NCBI GenBank assembly: GCA_017880805.1
Contig: JADGRP010000074.1
Location: 1-50,832 of the forward strand
Length of the DNA: 50,832 bases
Direction: 5' to 3'
Source of the DNA: Burkholderiales bacterium
Lineage (GTDB): Bacteria; Pseudomonadota; Gammaproteobacteria; Burkholderiales; Casimicrobiaceae
Shown one piece after another: positions 42,678 through 50,832 of this stretch. The notes under the pieces are model-generated. The model saw only the letters and a list, made by a program, of their open reading frames with translations. It did no database searches and had not been told where the DNA came from. A program made the position numbers and the translations under genes. Numbering within the stretch: position 1 is the first letter of the stretch; every line of letters begins with the position of its first letter.

Positions 42678-44489
42678 ATGCGATCGATGAAGCGGACGCT
42701 GCTGACGACAGCGCTGGCAGCCGGCCTCGGATTGGCACACGGATCGGCATCGGCGCAATTCAATCAGTTTTATTTCCTGGGTGACAGCCTTACCGACGCC
42801 GGCGTCTATGGCGCGCGATTCACGGTCAACCCCGGCCTGGTCTGGGCACAGGATCTCGGCAGCCGTTACGGGCTGACCGTAACGCCATCGACGCAGGGTG
42901 GTGTCGACTACGCGCAAGGCGGCGCGCGCGTAACTCAGCCGTCGCCCCTGATCCCAACCGGCGCGCCGCAACGCTCGCTGTCGGTTCAGATCGACGAGTT
43001 GCTGCACGCAACACCGGCCCTCAATCCCAACGCGGTCTACACCGTCTGGATCGGCGCCAACGACATCTTCGTCAACGTTTCCGCGGCGGGCGCGGGCCTG
43101 ATCACTGCCGCCCAGGTGCAGGCGAACATCACTACCGCCGCCACTGACACGCTGGCGCAAATCGCGCGGCTGCGCGACGCCGGAGCGAAGCGGATCATGG
43201 TGTTCAATCTTCCGGACATCGGCCAGACACCGCTCGGGAAGTCGACGCCGACCGCGCCATTCTCGGCGCTTTCCGGCCTGTTCAATTCGACGCTGCAGGC
43301 CGGACTTGCCTCGCTGCACGTCGACATCATTCCGATGAACATGTTCGGGCTGTTCAACGAAGTCATCGCCAATCCGGCGTCGTTCGGATTGACCAACGTG
43401 ACCATCCCGGCGTGCACCACGCCGAGCTCGCTCAACTGCACGACGGCAACCCTGGTCGCGCCCAATGCCGGGCAGACGTTTGCCTTCGCCGACGGCGTGC
43501 ATCCGACGCCGGCGGGTCATCAGATCATTTCCGACTACGCGGCCGCGATCATCGAAGCACCGCAAAAAATCGGTCTCCTCGGTGAAGCGCCGCTGCAGGT
43601 CGAGCAAGCCAACTTCCGCGCCATCGACGATCGGATGTGGTCGGGGCTCAATACCCCGCGTCCACAGAATAGATTCGACGCATACGCAGTGTACGACTAC
43701 GGTAACTTCGATCACAGCGACAACACCGGTGGCGGTGACAATCGGCTGAACAGCATCGTCGCGGGCGTGGACATGAAAATTTCCGACCAGATGCTCGCGG
43801 GAGTCGCATTCGGCTACACCGAAGACAAGGCATCGTTCGGCAACAATGGCGGCGGGTTCACGCTCAACGAAGCGACCATGACCGGCTACGTGGGTTACGG
43901 TTCAGGACCGTGGTACGTCGGCGCAAGCGCCGGCGCCGGCGATCTGGATTTCCGCAATATTCGCCGCAACTTTGCGCTCGGCCTGGGCAGCCGCACCGAA
44001 AACGGCGATACGCGCGGGACACACGTGATGGGGCGTATTTTTGGCGGGTACTGGTTCAATACTGCCGGGGGATGGATCCACGGCCCATTCGCCCGGCTGA
44101 CCTATCAGGAAGCCAGGGTCTATGCATGGTCCGAGACGGGGACGAGCAGCAGCGCAATGACATTCGGCAGCCAGCGGCGCGATTCGCTCATGTCAAGCCT
44201 GGGCTGGCAGGTGAGCGGCAACATCGGCTCGCTGCGACCGTTCGGGCGCGTTACCTGGGAAAAGGACTACAACAACGACGACCGGAGCGTACGCGGCGGT
44301 CTCGTCTCGATGCCCGGGACCTTTGCGATTCCCGTGTTCAGGGCTGACGACAACTATGTCCTGTTCAACCTCGGCGCCAGCGCCGATCTGGGCAGCAACC
44401 TGGTTGGGTTCGTCAGCGTCAGCGCGACCGCCAACAAGGATGACGGCAACTATCAGGCGGTGACCGTGGGCGTCCGCATGCCGCTGTAG
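42678..44489 (+). CDS. GDSL esterase/lipase autotransporter (EstA-like)
   Basis: The 603-residue protein has a signal peptide (SMKRTLLTTALAAGLGLAHG, cleavage after SASA), a GDSL hydrolase passenger and a C-terminal beta-barrel from about residue 325. Hydrolase blocks: the nucleophile in FYFLGDSLTDAGVYG, the oxyanion-hole Asn in VWIGANDIFVNVS and the Asp-His pair in FADGVHPTPAGHQII. The barrel has repeated amphipathic strands such as MLAGVAFGYTEDKASFG and WIHGPFARLTYQEARVYAWS. It would display a cell-surface esterase. AGGAGAAG lies just before the ATG. The last residues are VGVRMPL, without the usual aromatic C-terminus. Confidence 0.9.
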   Translation: MRSMKRTLLTTALAAGLGLAHGSASAQFNQFYFLGDSLTDAGVYGARFTVNPGLVWAQDLGSRYGLTVTPSTQGGVDYAQGGARVTQPSPLIPTGAPQRSLSVQIDELLHATPALNPNAVYTVWIGANDIFVNVSAAGAGLITAAQVQANITTAATDTLAQIARLRDAGAKRIMVFNLPDIGQTPLGKSTPTAPFSALSGLFNSTLQAGLASLHVDIIPMNMFGLFNEVIANPASFGLTNVTIPACTTPSSLNCTTATLVAPNAGQTFAFADGVHPTPAGHQIISDYAAAIIEAPQKIGLLGEAPLQVEQANFRAIDDRMWSGLNTPRPQNRFDAYAVYDYGNFDHSDNTGGGDNRLNSIVAGVDMKISDQMLAGVAFGYTEDKASFGNNGGGFTLNEATMTGYVGYGSGPWYVGASAGAGDLDFRNIRRNFALGLGSRTENGDTRGTHVMGRIFGGYWFNTAGGWIHGPFARLTYQEARVYAWSETGTSSSAMTFGSQRRDSLMSSLGWQVSGNIGSLRPFGRVTWEKDYNNDDRSVRGGLVSMPGTFAIPVFRADDNYVLFNLGASADLGSNLVGFVSVSATANKDDGNYQAVTVGVRMPL

Positions 44490-44506
44490 CGCCGGCTCCC
44501 ACCGGG

Positions 44507-44534
44507 AAAAAGCCGCGCGAATGCGCGGCTTTTT
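44507..44534. terminator. Bidirectional intrinsic terminator
   Basis: AAAAAGCCGCGC and GCGCGGCTTTTT are perfectly complementary around a GAAT loop. The A-run and T-run make it work on both strands, between the autotransporter (plus) and the convergent SDR gene (minus). Confidence 0.95.
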
Positions 44535-44580
44535 CATTGGCTCGCTGCCATAGGGATCAGGTCCGCGATCAGGTCTCCGA

Positions 44581-45345
44581 TCAGCCCTGCCCGGTTCGGG
44601 GCTTTCGCGGCGCGCGCGCAAACGCCCAGTCATAGACTGGCCGCGGAAGTGCTCGCAGCACACGGCCCAACCACGCCATCTGCCACGGGAATACATAGAA
44701 CCGGCGCCCGCGACTGATCGCGCGCACGATTAGCCGCGCCGCCTCGTCGGCGGACAGCAGAAAGGGCATGGGATAAGGATTTTTTTCGGTCATCGGCGTC
44801 GCAATGTATCCAGGACAGAGTGTGATCACGTCGACGCTGGAGCCAGCAAGCTCGACGCGCAGGCTTTCGAGATAACTGATCGCCGCGGCCTTCGACGCGG
44901 AGTAGGCCCCAGAACCTGGCAGGCCCCGAAATCCAGCGACGCTGGCCACGCCGACCAACTTGCCGCGTTTCTCGGCGACGAGCGCTGACAAGAACGGCTG
45001 GAAAGTATGCACCATGCCCAGCACGTTCGTGTCCAGCACGGTACGAAACGCGTCGTTGTCGTCCTGGTGGGCGGTCAATGTGCCGATCGACACTCCGGCG
45101 TTGGCCACAACGATGTCCGGCGTCCCGTAGCGCGCGATAAAATCGTTGGCCGCCGCGCGAAGCGAGGAGGCATCCCGGACGTCTCCGGCATACACCGAGC
45201 AAGTTGCGGGTGCCAATGCCCCAGCCAGTTGTTGAAGCGAATCGACGCGTCTCGCATAGAGCCCTAGTACTGCGCCCTGAGCCGCGTAGCGGCGCGCCAG
45301 CGCCGAGCCGAGACCGGAGGAGGCGCCGGTCAGGAAGACTTTCAC
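44581..45345 (-). CDS. Short-chain dehydrogenase/reductase
   Basis: This 254-residue SDR opens KVFLTGASSGLGSALARRYA, with DIVVANAGVSIGTLTAHQDD, VGVASVAGFRGLPGSGAYSA containing the catalytic Ser and Tyr, and SKAAAISYLESLRVELAGSS with the Lys. The C-terminus WAFARAPRKPRTGQG is basic. It resembles the YbbO/SDR members often found next to dsbA in betaproteobacteria. Substrate unknown. It ends 46 bases from the bidirectional terminator and lies 51 bases downstream of dsbA. Confidence 0.88.
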   Translation of the reverse strand: MKVFLTGASSGLGSALARRYAAQGAVLGLYARRVDSLQQLAGALAPATCSVYAGDVRDASSLRAAANDFIARYGTPDIVVANAGVSIGTLTAHQDDNDAFRTVLDTNVLGMVHTFQPFLSALVAEKRGKLVGVASVAGFRGLPGSGAYSASKAAAISYLESLRVELAGSSVDVITLCPGYIATPMTEKNPYPMPFLLSADEAARLIVRAISRGRRFYVFPWQMAWLGRVLRALPRPVYDWAFARAPRKPRTGQG

Positions 45346-45396
45346 CGGCGGCAGCGGTGCCTGGCTACGAGCGTGGCGCGCAGGAACTTGTCAGCA

Positions 45397-46032
45397 TCAG
45401 CCGCGTTCGGCACGCGCTTTCGCGATCAACGCATCGAGGGCCGCCGGTACGGCTGCATGCCCGCCGCTGAGAGCGGACGAAGAGGTCGTGAATTTGCCGT
45501 CGACGATCATCGTCGGCACCGCCTGGACGTTGTACTCCTGGGCGAGAACCTTCGCGCGCTTGAGTTTGCTGTCGATGCCGAAGGAACCATAGATCTCGGC
45601 GACCTTGGCACGATCGAGTCCTTTACCGGCCGCCCAGTCCAAAAACGACTTGTCCTGGTAAAGAGGCAGGTTGGAAACGTGGATCGCCTTGAACACCTCC
45701 GGCGACAGGCGCTGGCCCTCTCCCATCGCCTCCAGCGTGTAATAGACCTTGGCCAGCGCTATCCACTGGTTCTGGAACGTCACCGGCACGCGCACGAACT
45801 GGACGTCGGCAGGCGTCGTTTTGATCCAGTTCTGCAAGAAGGGCTCGAGATCGTTGCAGTGCGGGCAGCCATAGGAAAAGAACTCGATGACCTCGATCTT
45901 CTTTCCTTTTTCCGCGGGCTGCACGTTTTTGAGCCGCGTGTACTGCTTACCCTCGACCATGTCGATCGCGCTCGCGCTGGAGAACGCCAGCACCGCGAGC
46001 GCGCCGACAACAACCATGGCAAATCTTTTCAT
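45397..46032 (-). CDS. dsbA: Thiol:disulfide interchange protein DsbA
   Basis: The 211-residue periplasmic oxidase introduces disulfides into secreted proteins. It has a signal peptide (MKRFAMVVVGALAVLAFSSA, cleavage near SASA), the catalytic pair in EFFSYGCPHCNDLEPFL and the cis-Pro loop in YNVQAVPTMIVDGKFTT. The CPHC active site equals that of E. coli DsbA. ATG 46032 has AGGAG six bases upstream; the track ORF at 46071 adds a non-signal extension. The SPOR gene is 99 bases upstream in the same direction. Confidence 0.95.
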   Translation of the reverse strand: MKRFAMVVVGALAVLAFSSASAIDMVEGKQYTRLKNVQPAEKGKKIEVIEFFSYGCPHCNDLEPFLQNWIKTTPADVQFVRVPVTFQNQWIALAKVYYTLEAMGEGQRLSPEVFKAIHVSNLPLYQDKSFLDWAAGKGLDRAKVAEIYGSFGIDSKLKRAKVLAQEYNVQAVPTMIVDGKFTTSSSALSGGHAAVPAALDALIAKARAERG

Positions 46033-46131
46033 TCTTGCTCCTGCAAAGTGGCGTGGATACTCAACGCCCATTGGGCCGTGCCCGCCGACTGTAGTTCCCC
46101 TTAGTTTCCGTTTGAGGCAGAACTCGAGTTT

Positions 46132-46686
46132 TTAGGGATTCTTGATCACCGCAACGTCGAACCCGCTTTTGCCGAGATCAGCTTTGATGCGATTGAGCTC
46201 GTCGGTATTATCGTAGGGACCGAGACGGACCCGGTAGCGCACCGACTTGTCGGGAAGCGTAGCCGTTTGCACCGACGTTTCCCACCCCGAAAGCGCGAGC
46301 CGGGCCTTGAGGTTTTCCGCGTCTGTTTCGTTGGCAAAAGCCCCTGCCTGGAGCCATAAGCGATCGACGGGCTTGGTCTGCGTTTCCGGTGCCTTGGGGA
46401 CTTTGGCCTCTTCGGCACCAGGCAGAATCTTGTAGAAGTCAAAGCGCGGCTTTTCCGGTGTTGACGTCGCCGGAACGGTTTCGGGCTTGCCGCTGCGAAC
46501 GATCTCCTTTTGCACGCCCGGCGCGACGGGAGCGCCGGTCAGCCCGGACTTGCCGAGCATATAAGCGATCACCGCGGCAACGGCGAGTCCCAATACCAGG
46601 CCCACGAAGATGCCGAGCAAGGTGCCGCCATGCATCGCGCCTCGTGTGCCACTGCCGGTGGATTGCCATCGATACCGGTCGTTCAT
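46132..46686 (-). CDS. SPOR-domain protein, FtsN-like
   Basis: This 184-residue protein has a short cytosolic N-terminus, one membrane helix (GIFVGLVLGLAVAAVIAYML, about residues 24-43), a Pro-rich linker and a C-terminal SPOR domain RLWLQAGAFANETDAENLKA with VRYRVRLGPYDNTDELNRIK, which binds denuded peptidoglycan at the septum. It may help cell division. Betaproteobacterial FtsN-like genes often sit between argS and dsbA, as here. GTG 46704 overlaps the argS stop and adds six residues; ATG 46686 with GAAGAA upstream is chosen, but either may be used. Confidence 0.9.
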   Translation of the reverse strand: MNDRYRWQSTGSGTRGAMHGGTLLGIFVGLVLGLAVAAVIAYMLGKSGLTGAPVAPGVQKEIVRSGKPETVPATSTPEKPRFDFYKILPGAEEAKVPKAPETQTKPVDRLWLQAGAFANETDAENLKARLALSGWETSVQTATLPDKSVRYRVRLGPYDNTDELNRIKADLGKSGFDVAVIKNP

Positions 46687-46700
46687 GTTGTTTTCTTCAA

Positions 46701-48353
46701 TCACATTCTCACTGGAGCGTTTACTCCCAAGACCGCGAGCCCGTTGCGAACAACCTGCCCGGTTGCGACCACCAGCGCGAGGCGCGCCTGGCGCAACGCA
46801 TCGTCGTCGACCAGAAACTGCTCGGCATTATAGTAGCTGTGAAATTCCGCCGCCAATTCCTTCAGATAGAAGGTTATGAGGTGCGGCGCCAGCTCTCGGG
46901 CCGCCAGCGCAAGTTCGTCCGGATAGTCTGCGAGACGGCGCAGCAAAGCGATCTCGTACGCACTGGAGAGCGGCGACAGATCCACGTTGCGCATGCGCTC
47001 AGCGGCACCGTCAGGCGAAATTCCCGCCTTTTCCAGCACGCTGCAGACCCGGGCGTGGGCATATTGCACGTAATAGACCGGGTTCTCCTCGCTTTGCGCC
47101 CGCGCGAGATCGATATCGAACGTCAGCTGCGAATCGGACTTGCGCAGCAGGAAGAAAAAACGAACTGCGTCGCGACCGACTTCGTCGATGAGCTCGCGAA
47201 GCGTCAGCGAGGTGCCGGCGCGCTTGCTCAGCTTGACTTCTTCGCCGCCGCGCATCACCAGGACCATCTGGTGCAGCACGTAATCGGGATAGCCTGCAGG
47301 AATGCCCATGTCGAGTGCCTGCAATCCCGCGCGGACGCGCGAAAGCGAGCCGCCGTGATCGGCGCCGAGCTCGGTGATTGCGCGTCCGAAGCCGCGCTCC
47401 CACTTGGTCACGTGATAGGCGATGTCGGGAACAAAATAGGTGTAGCTCCCGTCGGACTTGCGCATCACCCGATCCTTGTCGTCGCCATAGTCTGTTGTCT
47501 TGAGCCACAGCGCGCCGTCTTGTTCGTACGCTCTCCCCGCCGCGATCAGCGCCCGGACCGTCTTCTCGACCAGGCCGTCGGAATAAAGCGATGATTCCAG
47601 GAAATACTGGTCGAAGCGGACGCCGAAGGCCGAGAGGTCGGCGTCCTGTTCGCGGCGCATTACGGCCACGGCGAACCTCCGGATCGCATCCAAGTCGTCC
47701 CCCGCGCCATCGTGTGGATACTCCGCGACGTAAGCGCGCGCGATCTCGCGCACGTACTCCCCCTGGTACCCGTCGGCGGGAAACGACGCGTTTGCGCCCG
47801 CCACTTCGCGCACGCGGGCCTGCACCGAAAGCGCGAGATTGGCGATCTGCGCGCCGGCATCGTTGTAATAGTATTCGCGATGCACGCGATAGCCCTGCGA
47901 TTCCACCAATCGCGCAATTGCATCGCCGACCGCCGCGCCGCGTCCATGGCCCACGTGCAGCGGACCGGTCGGATTCGCGGACACGAATTCGACGATTGCC
48001 CTGGCTCCCTGCGCCGTCGCGACCGATCCGAATGCGTCGCGCTGATCGAGTATCCGCGCAATCACCTCGTGGCGCGCAGTGTCAGAGAGAAACAGGTTGA
48101 TGAATCCCGCGCCCGCTATTTCAATCCGCTCAACCCACGGTGAGGGCTCGAGCACCTTGATCAGCGCCGCTGCCAGCTCACGTGGATTGCGCTTGAGTGC
48201 CTTGGCCAGCTGCAGCGCGACGTTGCTCGAATAGTCGCCGTACTGCGGCTGTTTCGGACGCTCGAGTGCGATCGCCTGCGGGGCGTGTCCGGGAGCGACG
48301 CGCGCAAGGCCGGCGGACAGCCATTCTGCGAGCTGTGACTTGAGGTCCGTCAA
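46701..48353 (-). CDS. argS: Arginyl-tRNA synthetase
   Basis: ArgS charges tRNA-Arg. The ~550-residue class I enzyme has the HIGH motif as HVGH in [59 protein letters not shown] and a KMSKS-like [20 protein letters not shown]; it ends with an anticodon-binding DALR domain ([20 protein letters not shown]). The start is likely TTG 48353 ([19 protein letters not shown]), because no ATG or GTG occurs before the conserved N-terminal domain, and the track start at 48542 would overlap priA. No strong ribosome-binding site is seen. Confidence 0.94.
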   Translation of the reverse strand: MTDLKSQLAEWLSAGLARVAPGHAPQAIALERPKQPQYGDYSSNVALQLAKALKRNPRELAAALIKVLEPSPWVERIEIAGAGFINLFLSDTARHEVIARILDQRDAFGSVATAQGARAIVEFVSANPTGPLHVGHGRGAAVGDAIARLVESQGYRVHREYYYNDAGAQIANLALSVQARVREVAGANASFPADGYQGEYVREIARAYVAEYPHDGAGDDLDAIRRFAVAVMRREQDADLSAFGVRFDQYFLESSLYSDGLVEKTVRALIAAGRAYEQDGALWLKTTDYGDDKDRVMRKSDGSYTYFVPDIAYHVTKWERGFGRAITELGADHGGSLSRVRAGLQALDMGIPAGYPDYVLHQMVLVMRGGEEVKLSKRAGTSLTLRELIDEVGRDAVRFFFLLRKSDSQLTFDIDLARAQSEENPVYYVQYAHARVCSVLEKAGISPDGAAERMRNVDLSPLSSAYEIALLRRLADYPDELALAARELAPHLITFYLKELAAEFHSYYNAEQFLVDDDALRQARLALVVATGQVVRNGLAVLGVNAPVRM

Positions 48354-48429
48354 GGGATTCGCCGCGACCTGCAGCGTTCGACAAAGCGTCGGATTATAAC
48401 GCGCCTCGAGCGATGAGCCTCGATCGCCT

Positions 48430-50619
48430 TCATGCAAAACTGAGTGGATCGACGTCGATGCTCCAGCGGACGCGCCGCTGCCCCAACTGCTCGAGCTCTG
48501 CGCGCCAGAGAGGAAGAAAGGCCTGCAACGAGCGCCGATCATTGCTTTGAACGAGTACCTGGCCGCGCTCCATCCCGGCGCGCCGCGCGAGCCCGGCAGG
48601 CACCGGCGGATAGAGCTCGCATCGACATGCGTGCGCAGCGATAACGGCGCGGCCGCGCTCCGCGGCTGCGTCCAGAAACGACATCATCGATCCACGCGTT
48701 TTCGCTTCGGCGGCAAGCAATGCAAGATGCGCGAACGGAGGCAGGCCGAGACTTTGGCGCTCGGCGAGCAAGGCTTCAGCGTAACGATCGTAGTCGTGGC
48801 CGATCAGCGCCCTGTACAGCGGGTGATCCGGAAAGTCCGTTTGCAACAGCACCTGACCGGCGAGGGCACCGCGTCCGGCGCGGCCGGCGACCTGTTCGAG
48901 CAGCGCGAAGAGGCGCTCCGTGGCACGAAATTCCGCGCTGTACAGCGCGTTGTCCGCGCCGAGAACGCCGACCAGCGTCATCCTGGGAAAGTCATGCCCC
49001 TTGGCGAGCATTTGCGTGCCTACGAGGATATCGACCTCGCCTGCTTCGATGGCATCGCGCATGATGGCGAATGATCCCTTTCGCCGCGTACTATCTCGAT
49101 CGACGCGCAACACGCGAGCGCCAGGAAAGAGCTCGTTGAGGGCACGCTCGAGCCGCTGTGTTCCGAAGCCCAGGGGAAGCAGATCCTGGTTGCCGCAATC
49201 GGGACACGCTGCCGGCAGCGCAGCGGCGTGGCCGCAGTGGTGACAGCGGAGCATCGCGTCGTCGCGGTGCACAACGAGCCGCGCGCTGCACCGCGGACAC
49301 ATCGCTTTCCAGCCGCACGCCGCGCACAGCAACGACGGCGCGAAGCCGCGGCGGTTGATGAACAGCAACGACTGTTCGTGCTTTGCAATACGCGCCGCGA
49401 TCGCACGTTGCAGCGCCGGCCCGATGCCTTCGATGTTGCCCTGATCCCGGGTCGGCACGAGATGCACGGCGGGCAGCGCGCTATTCGCGGTCGCGCGCTT
49501 CGGCAACTTGAGCCAGCGATAGCGGCCGCGTTTCGCTTGCGCGTAACTCTCGAGCGAAGGCGTAGCGCTGCCGAGGACAATAGGGACGCCCCGCAACTGC
49601 GCCCGAAAAATTGCGACGTCACGTGCGTGATAGCGCACTGCGTCCTGCTGCTTGAACGAGGCATCGTGTTCCTCGTCCACGACTATCAGGCCCAAGCGCG
49701 GCAGCGGCGTGAACACGGCCAGGCGCGTGCCGACCAGAAGCTGTATTTCTCCCCGCGCAGCCGCCAACCAGCGCGTTCGGCGCTCAGCGGCCCCAAGCCG
49801 GCTGTGCAGTGCCGCAACGCGAACGGCGGGTAGCGCAGCCGCGATGCGCTGTTCGAGCTGCGGCGTCAGATTGATCTCCGGCACCAGCAGGAGCGCCTGC
49901 CTGCCCGCATCGATGACTCGCGCGGCGGCTGCCAGATAGACCTCGGTTTTCCCGCTTCCGGTGACTCCCTGCAGCAGCGACGGCCGGAATGCGAAAACTT
50001 CGACAACTGCGGCGTCGAGCGCCGTCTGCTGGTCGGGGTTCAGTGCGGGCACAGGTGATGGGGCGCCGTTGACAATGGCTTCGACGACCGCCTCGACAGA
50101 TCCCTCGCGTCGCCATTTCCCGAACGCCCGCCAGACATTCGCGCCTTGCTTGCGTAATTCGTCGGTGGCGACACCTTCGGCCGCGCTCAGCATACTGATC
50201 GCCTTGCCAAGCGCCGTCCCCTTTTTCGTTGTGTTGTTCGCAAAAGTCGCGTGCCCGGTGAGCGTCAGGCGATATGCGCGCGCCAGCGGTGCCCGACCTC
50301 CATTGTCTTGCGCGAGCGGCGGAAGCATGTGCGCAAGGCACAAGCCGATCGGCTCCTGATAATAGGTCGACACAAAGCTTGCCAATTCGCGAAGATCGCT
50401 CGGAAGGGGCGGGAGATCGGACAACACCTCATCGACCGGCATCAATCGTTCTGGCGCAACTTCGCTGCTTTCGACGACCTCAACGGCCACGCCGTGCATG
50501 CGTCGCCGGCCAAGCCGAACGACGAGCACACTGCCGGGCTCCACTGCCAGTCCCGCGGGCAACCAGTAGTCGAACAACTGATGTGTTGCCACCGGCAACG
50601 CGACGCGAACGATGGCCAC
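48430..50619 (-). CDS. priA: Primosomal protein N' (replication restart helicase PriA)
   Basis: PriA reloads the replisome at collapsed forks. The 729-residue protein has a 3'-DNA-end binding N-domain starting [20 protein letters not shown], Walker [21 protein letters not shown] near residue 220, Walker [21 protein letters not shown], eight clustered Cys around [17 protein letters not shown] and [19 protein letters not shown]-like spacing that bind two zinc ions, and the helicase motif [20 protein letters not shown]. The start at 50619 matches the family. It is the first gene of the priA-argS-SPOR-dsbA block read leftwards. Confidence 0.95.
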   Translation of the reverse strand: MAIVRVALPVATHQLFDYWLPAGLAVEPGSVLVVRLGRRRMHGVAVEVVESSEVAPERLMPVDEVLSDLPPLPSDLRELASFVSTYYQEPIGLCLAHMLPPLAQDNGGRAPLARAYRLTLTGHATFANNTTKKGTALGKAISMLSAAEGVATDELRKQGANVWRAFGKWRREGSVEAVVEAIVNGAPSPVPALNPDQQTALDAAVVEVFAFRPSLLQGVTGSGKTEVYLAAAARVIDAGRQALLLVPEINLTPQLEQRIAAALPAVRVAALHSRLGAAERRTRWLAAARGEIQLLVGTRLAVFTPLPRLGLIVVDEEHDASFKQQDAVRYHARDVAIFRAQLRGVPIVLGSATPSLESYAQAKRGRYRWLKLPKRATANSALPAVHLVPTRDQGNIEGIGPALQRAIAARIAKHEQSLLFINRRGFAPSLLCAACGWKAMCPRCSARLVVHRDDAMLRCHHCGHAAALPAACPDCGNQDLLPLGFGTQRLERALNELFPGARVLRVDRDSTRRKGSFAIMRDAIEAGEVDILVGTQMLAKGHDFPRMTLVGVLGADNALYSAEFRATERLFALLEQVAGRAGRGALAGQVLLQTDFPDHPLYRALIGHDYDRYAEALLAERQSLGLPPFAHLALLAAEAKTRGSMMSFLDAAAERGRAVIAAHACRCELYPPVPAGLARRAGMERGQVLVQSNDRRSLQAFLPLWRAELEQLGQRRVRWSIDVDPLSFA

Positions 50620-50761
50620 GGTCAGCGTCGTTCCACGAGCCCGACGCGATCGCGCACGCCGTCGAAAACGGATGCCCTAGTGTTCGGAATCATCACACCA
50701 AGTTCAGAATTGCGCGCCAAGTTGTTATTTTTCCAGCACTCCTCCAACGCGATAACAGCCA

Positions 50762-50770
50762 TGTGGATAA
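50762..50770 (+). promoter_or_regulatory. Consensus DnaA box (TGTGGATAA) near the right edge
   Basis: TGTGGATAA is the exact complement of TTATCCACA, the high-affinity DnaA box, followed closely by the partial match TGTGCGTAA (50775-50783). The surrounding 50700-50780 stretch is unusually AT-rich for this genome (GTTGTTATTTTTCCAGC). A single box does not show an origin; it could regulate priA or be chance. Confidence 0.4.
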
Positions 50771-50832
50771 ATCTGTGCGTAAGTGAATCGTGGTCGGAGC
50801 GGGTCCCAAGCCAGTTGCTGGCGCACCCCAAA

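Noticed and set aside
50622-50831. 69-aa minus-strand ORF at the right edge
   Set aside because: No family resemblance and it covers the AT-rich DnaA-box region; more likely non-coding.

Overview
The window is a GC-rich, densely packed chromosomal segment that looks betaproteobacterial (Burkholderiales/Nitrosomonadales-like). The signs are Neisseria/Burkholderia-type 16-strand porins ending in Phe, a LiuR-controlled leucine degradation cluster, a class I PHA synthase, the dsbA/SPOR/argS/priA block, Coq7 and SlmA. No rRNA, tRNA, IS element, prophage or CRISPR array was seen. No species name is justified from the sequence alone.

Region 1 (1-15.2 kb) is a surface-glycan region. It opens with a SPINDLY/OGT-type TPR glycosyltransferase cut by the left edge, then slmA and argB. 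A plus-strand envelope operon follows: a degenerate heptosyltransferase remnant, a WaaG-like GT4, an MsbA-type flippase/transporter, an intact WaaQ-like heptosyltransferase, a second WaaG-like GT4, an AsnB-type amidotransferase and another GT9. The remnant+GT4 and intact GT9+GT4 pairs look like a duplicated module on either side of msbA. Converging on it from the minus strand are a WbpL/WecA-like initiating transferase and a WbpM/PglF-like 4,6-dehydratase, which would start O-antigen-type repeat synthesis.

Region 2 (15.5-24.1 kb) holds two paralogous porins flanking coq7, then cca, a NDUFA9-like NAD(P)-binding protein and slt on the minus strand, then purE. A three-hairpin repeat element ends this region.

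Region 3 (24.1-39.5 kb) is a 15-kb minus-strand directon for leucine/isovalerate catabolism: liuR, thioesterase, isovaleryl-CoA dehydrogenase, thiolase, methylcrotonyl-CoA carboxylase beta and alpha, methylglutaconyl-CoA hydratase and HMG-CoA lyase. It carries accessory genes: a second acyl-CoA dehydrogenase, two DsbA-fold HCCA-isomerase-like proteins, a GST, a RhtB exporter, an SDR, GhrA, and DUF1272, DUF4126 and DUF1289 proteins. Many stop/start junctions overlap. A perfect 16-bp palindrome lies inside a good promoter between liuR and the first downstream gene, and is the probable LiuR operator.

Region 4 (39.7-44.5 kb, plus strand) has an MBL-fold hydrolase, phaC and a GDSL-esterase autotransporter, closed by a perfect bidirectional terminator. 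Region 5 (44.6-50.6 kb, minus strand) has an SDR, dsbA, a SPOR protein, argS and priA; a consensus DnaA box lies near the right edge.

I did not find a clearly new defence or mobile system. The most unusual signals are the duplicated and partly deleted LPS module, the 12-bp tandem repeat where the msbA ribosome-binding site should be, the probable N-terminal frameshift in the OGT-like gene, the cloverleaf-like repeat after purE, and the accessory gene set of the liu directon.
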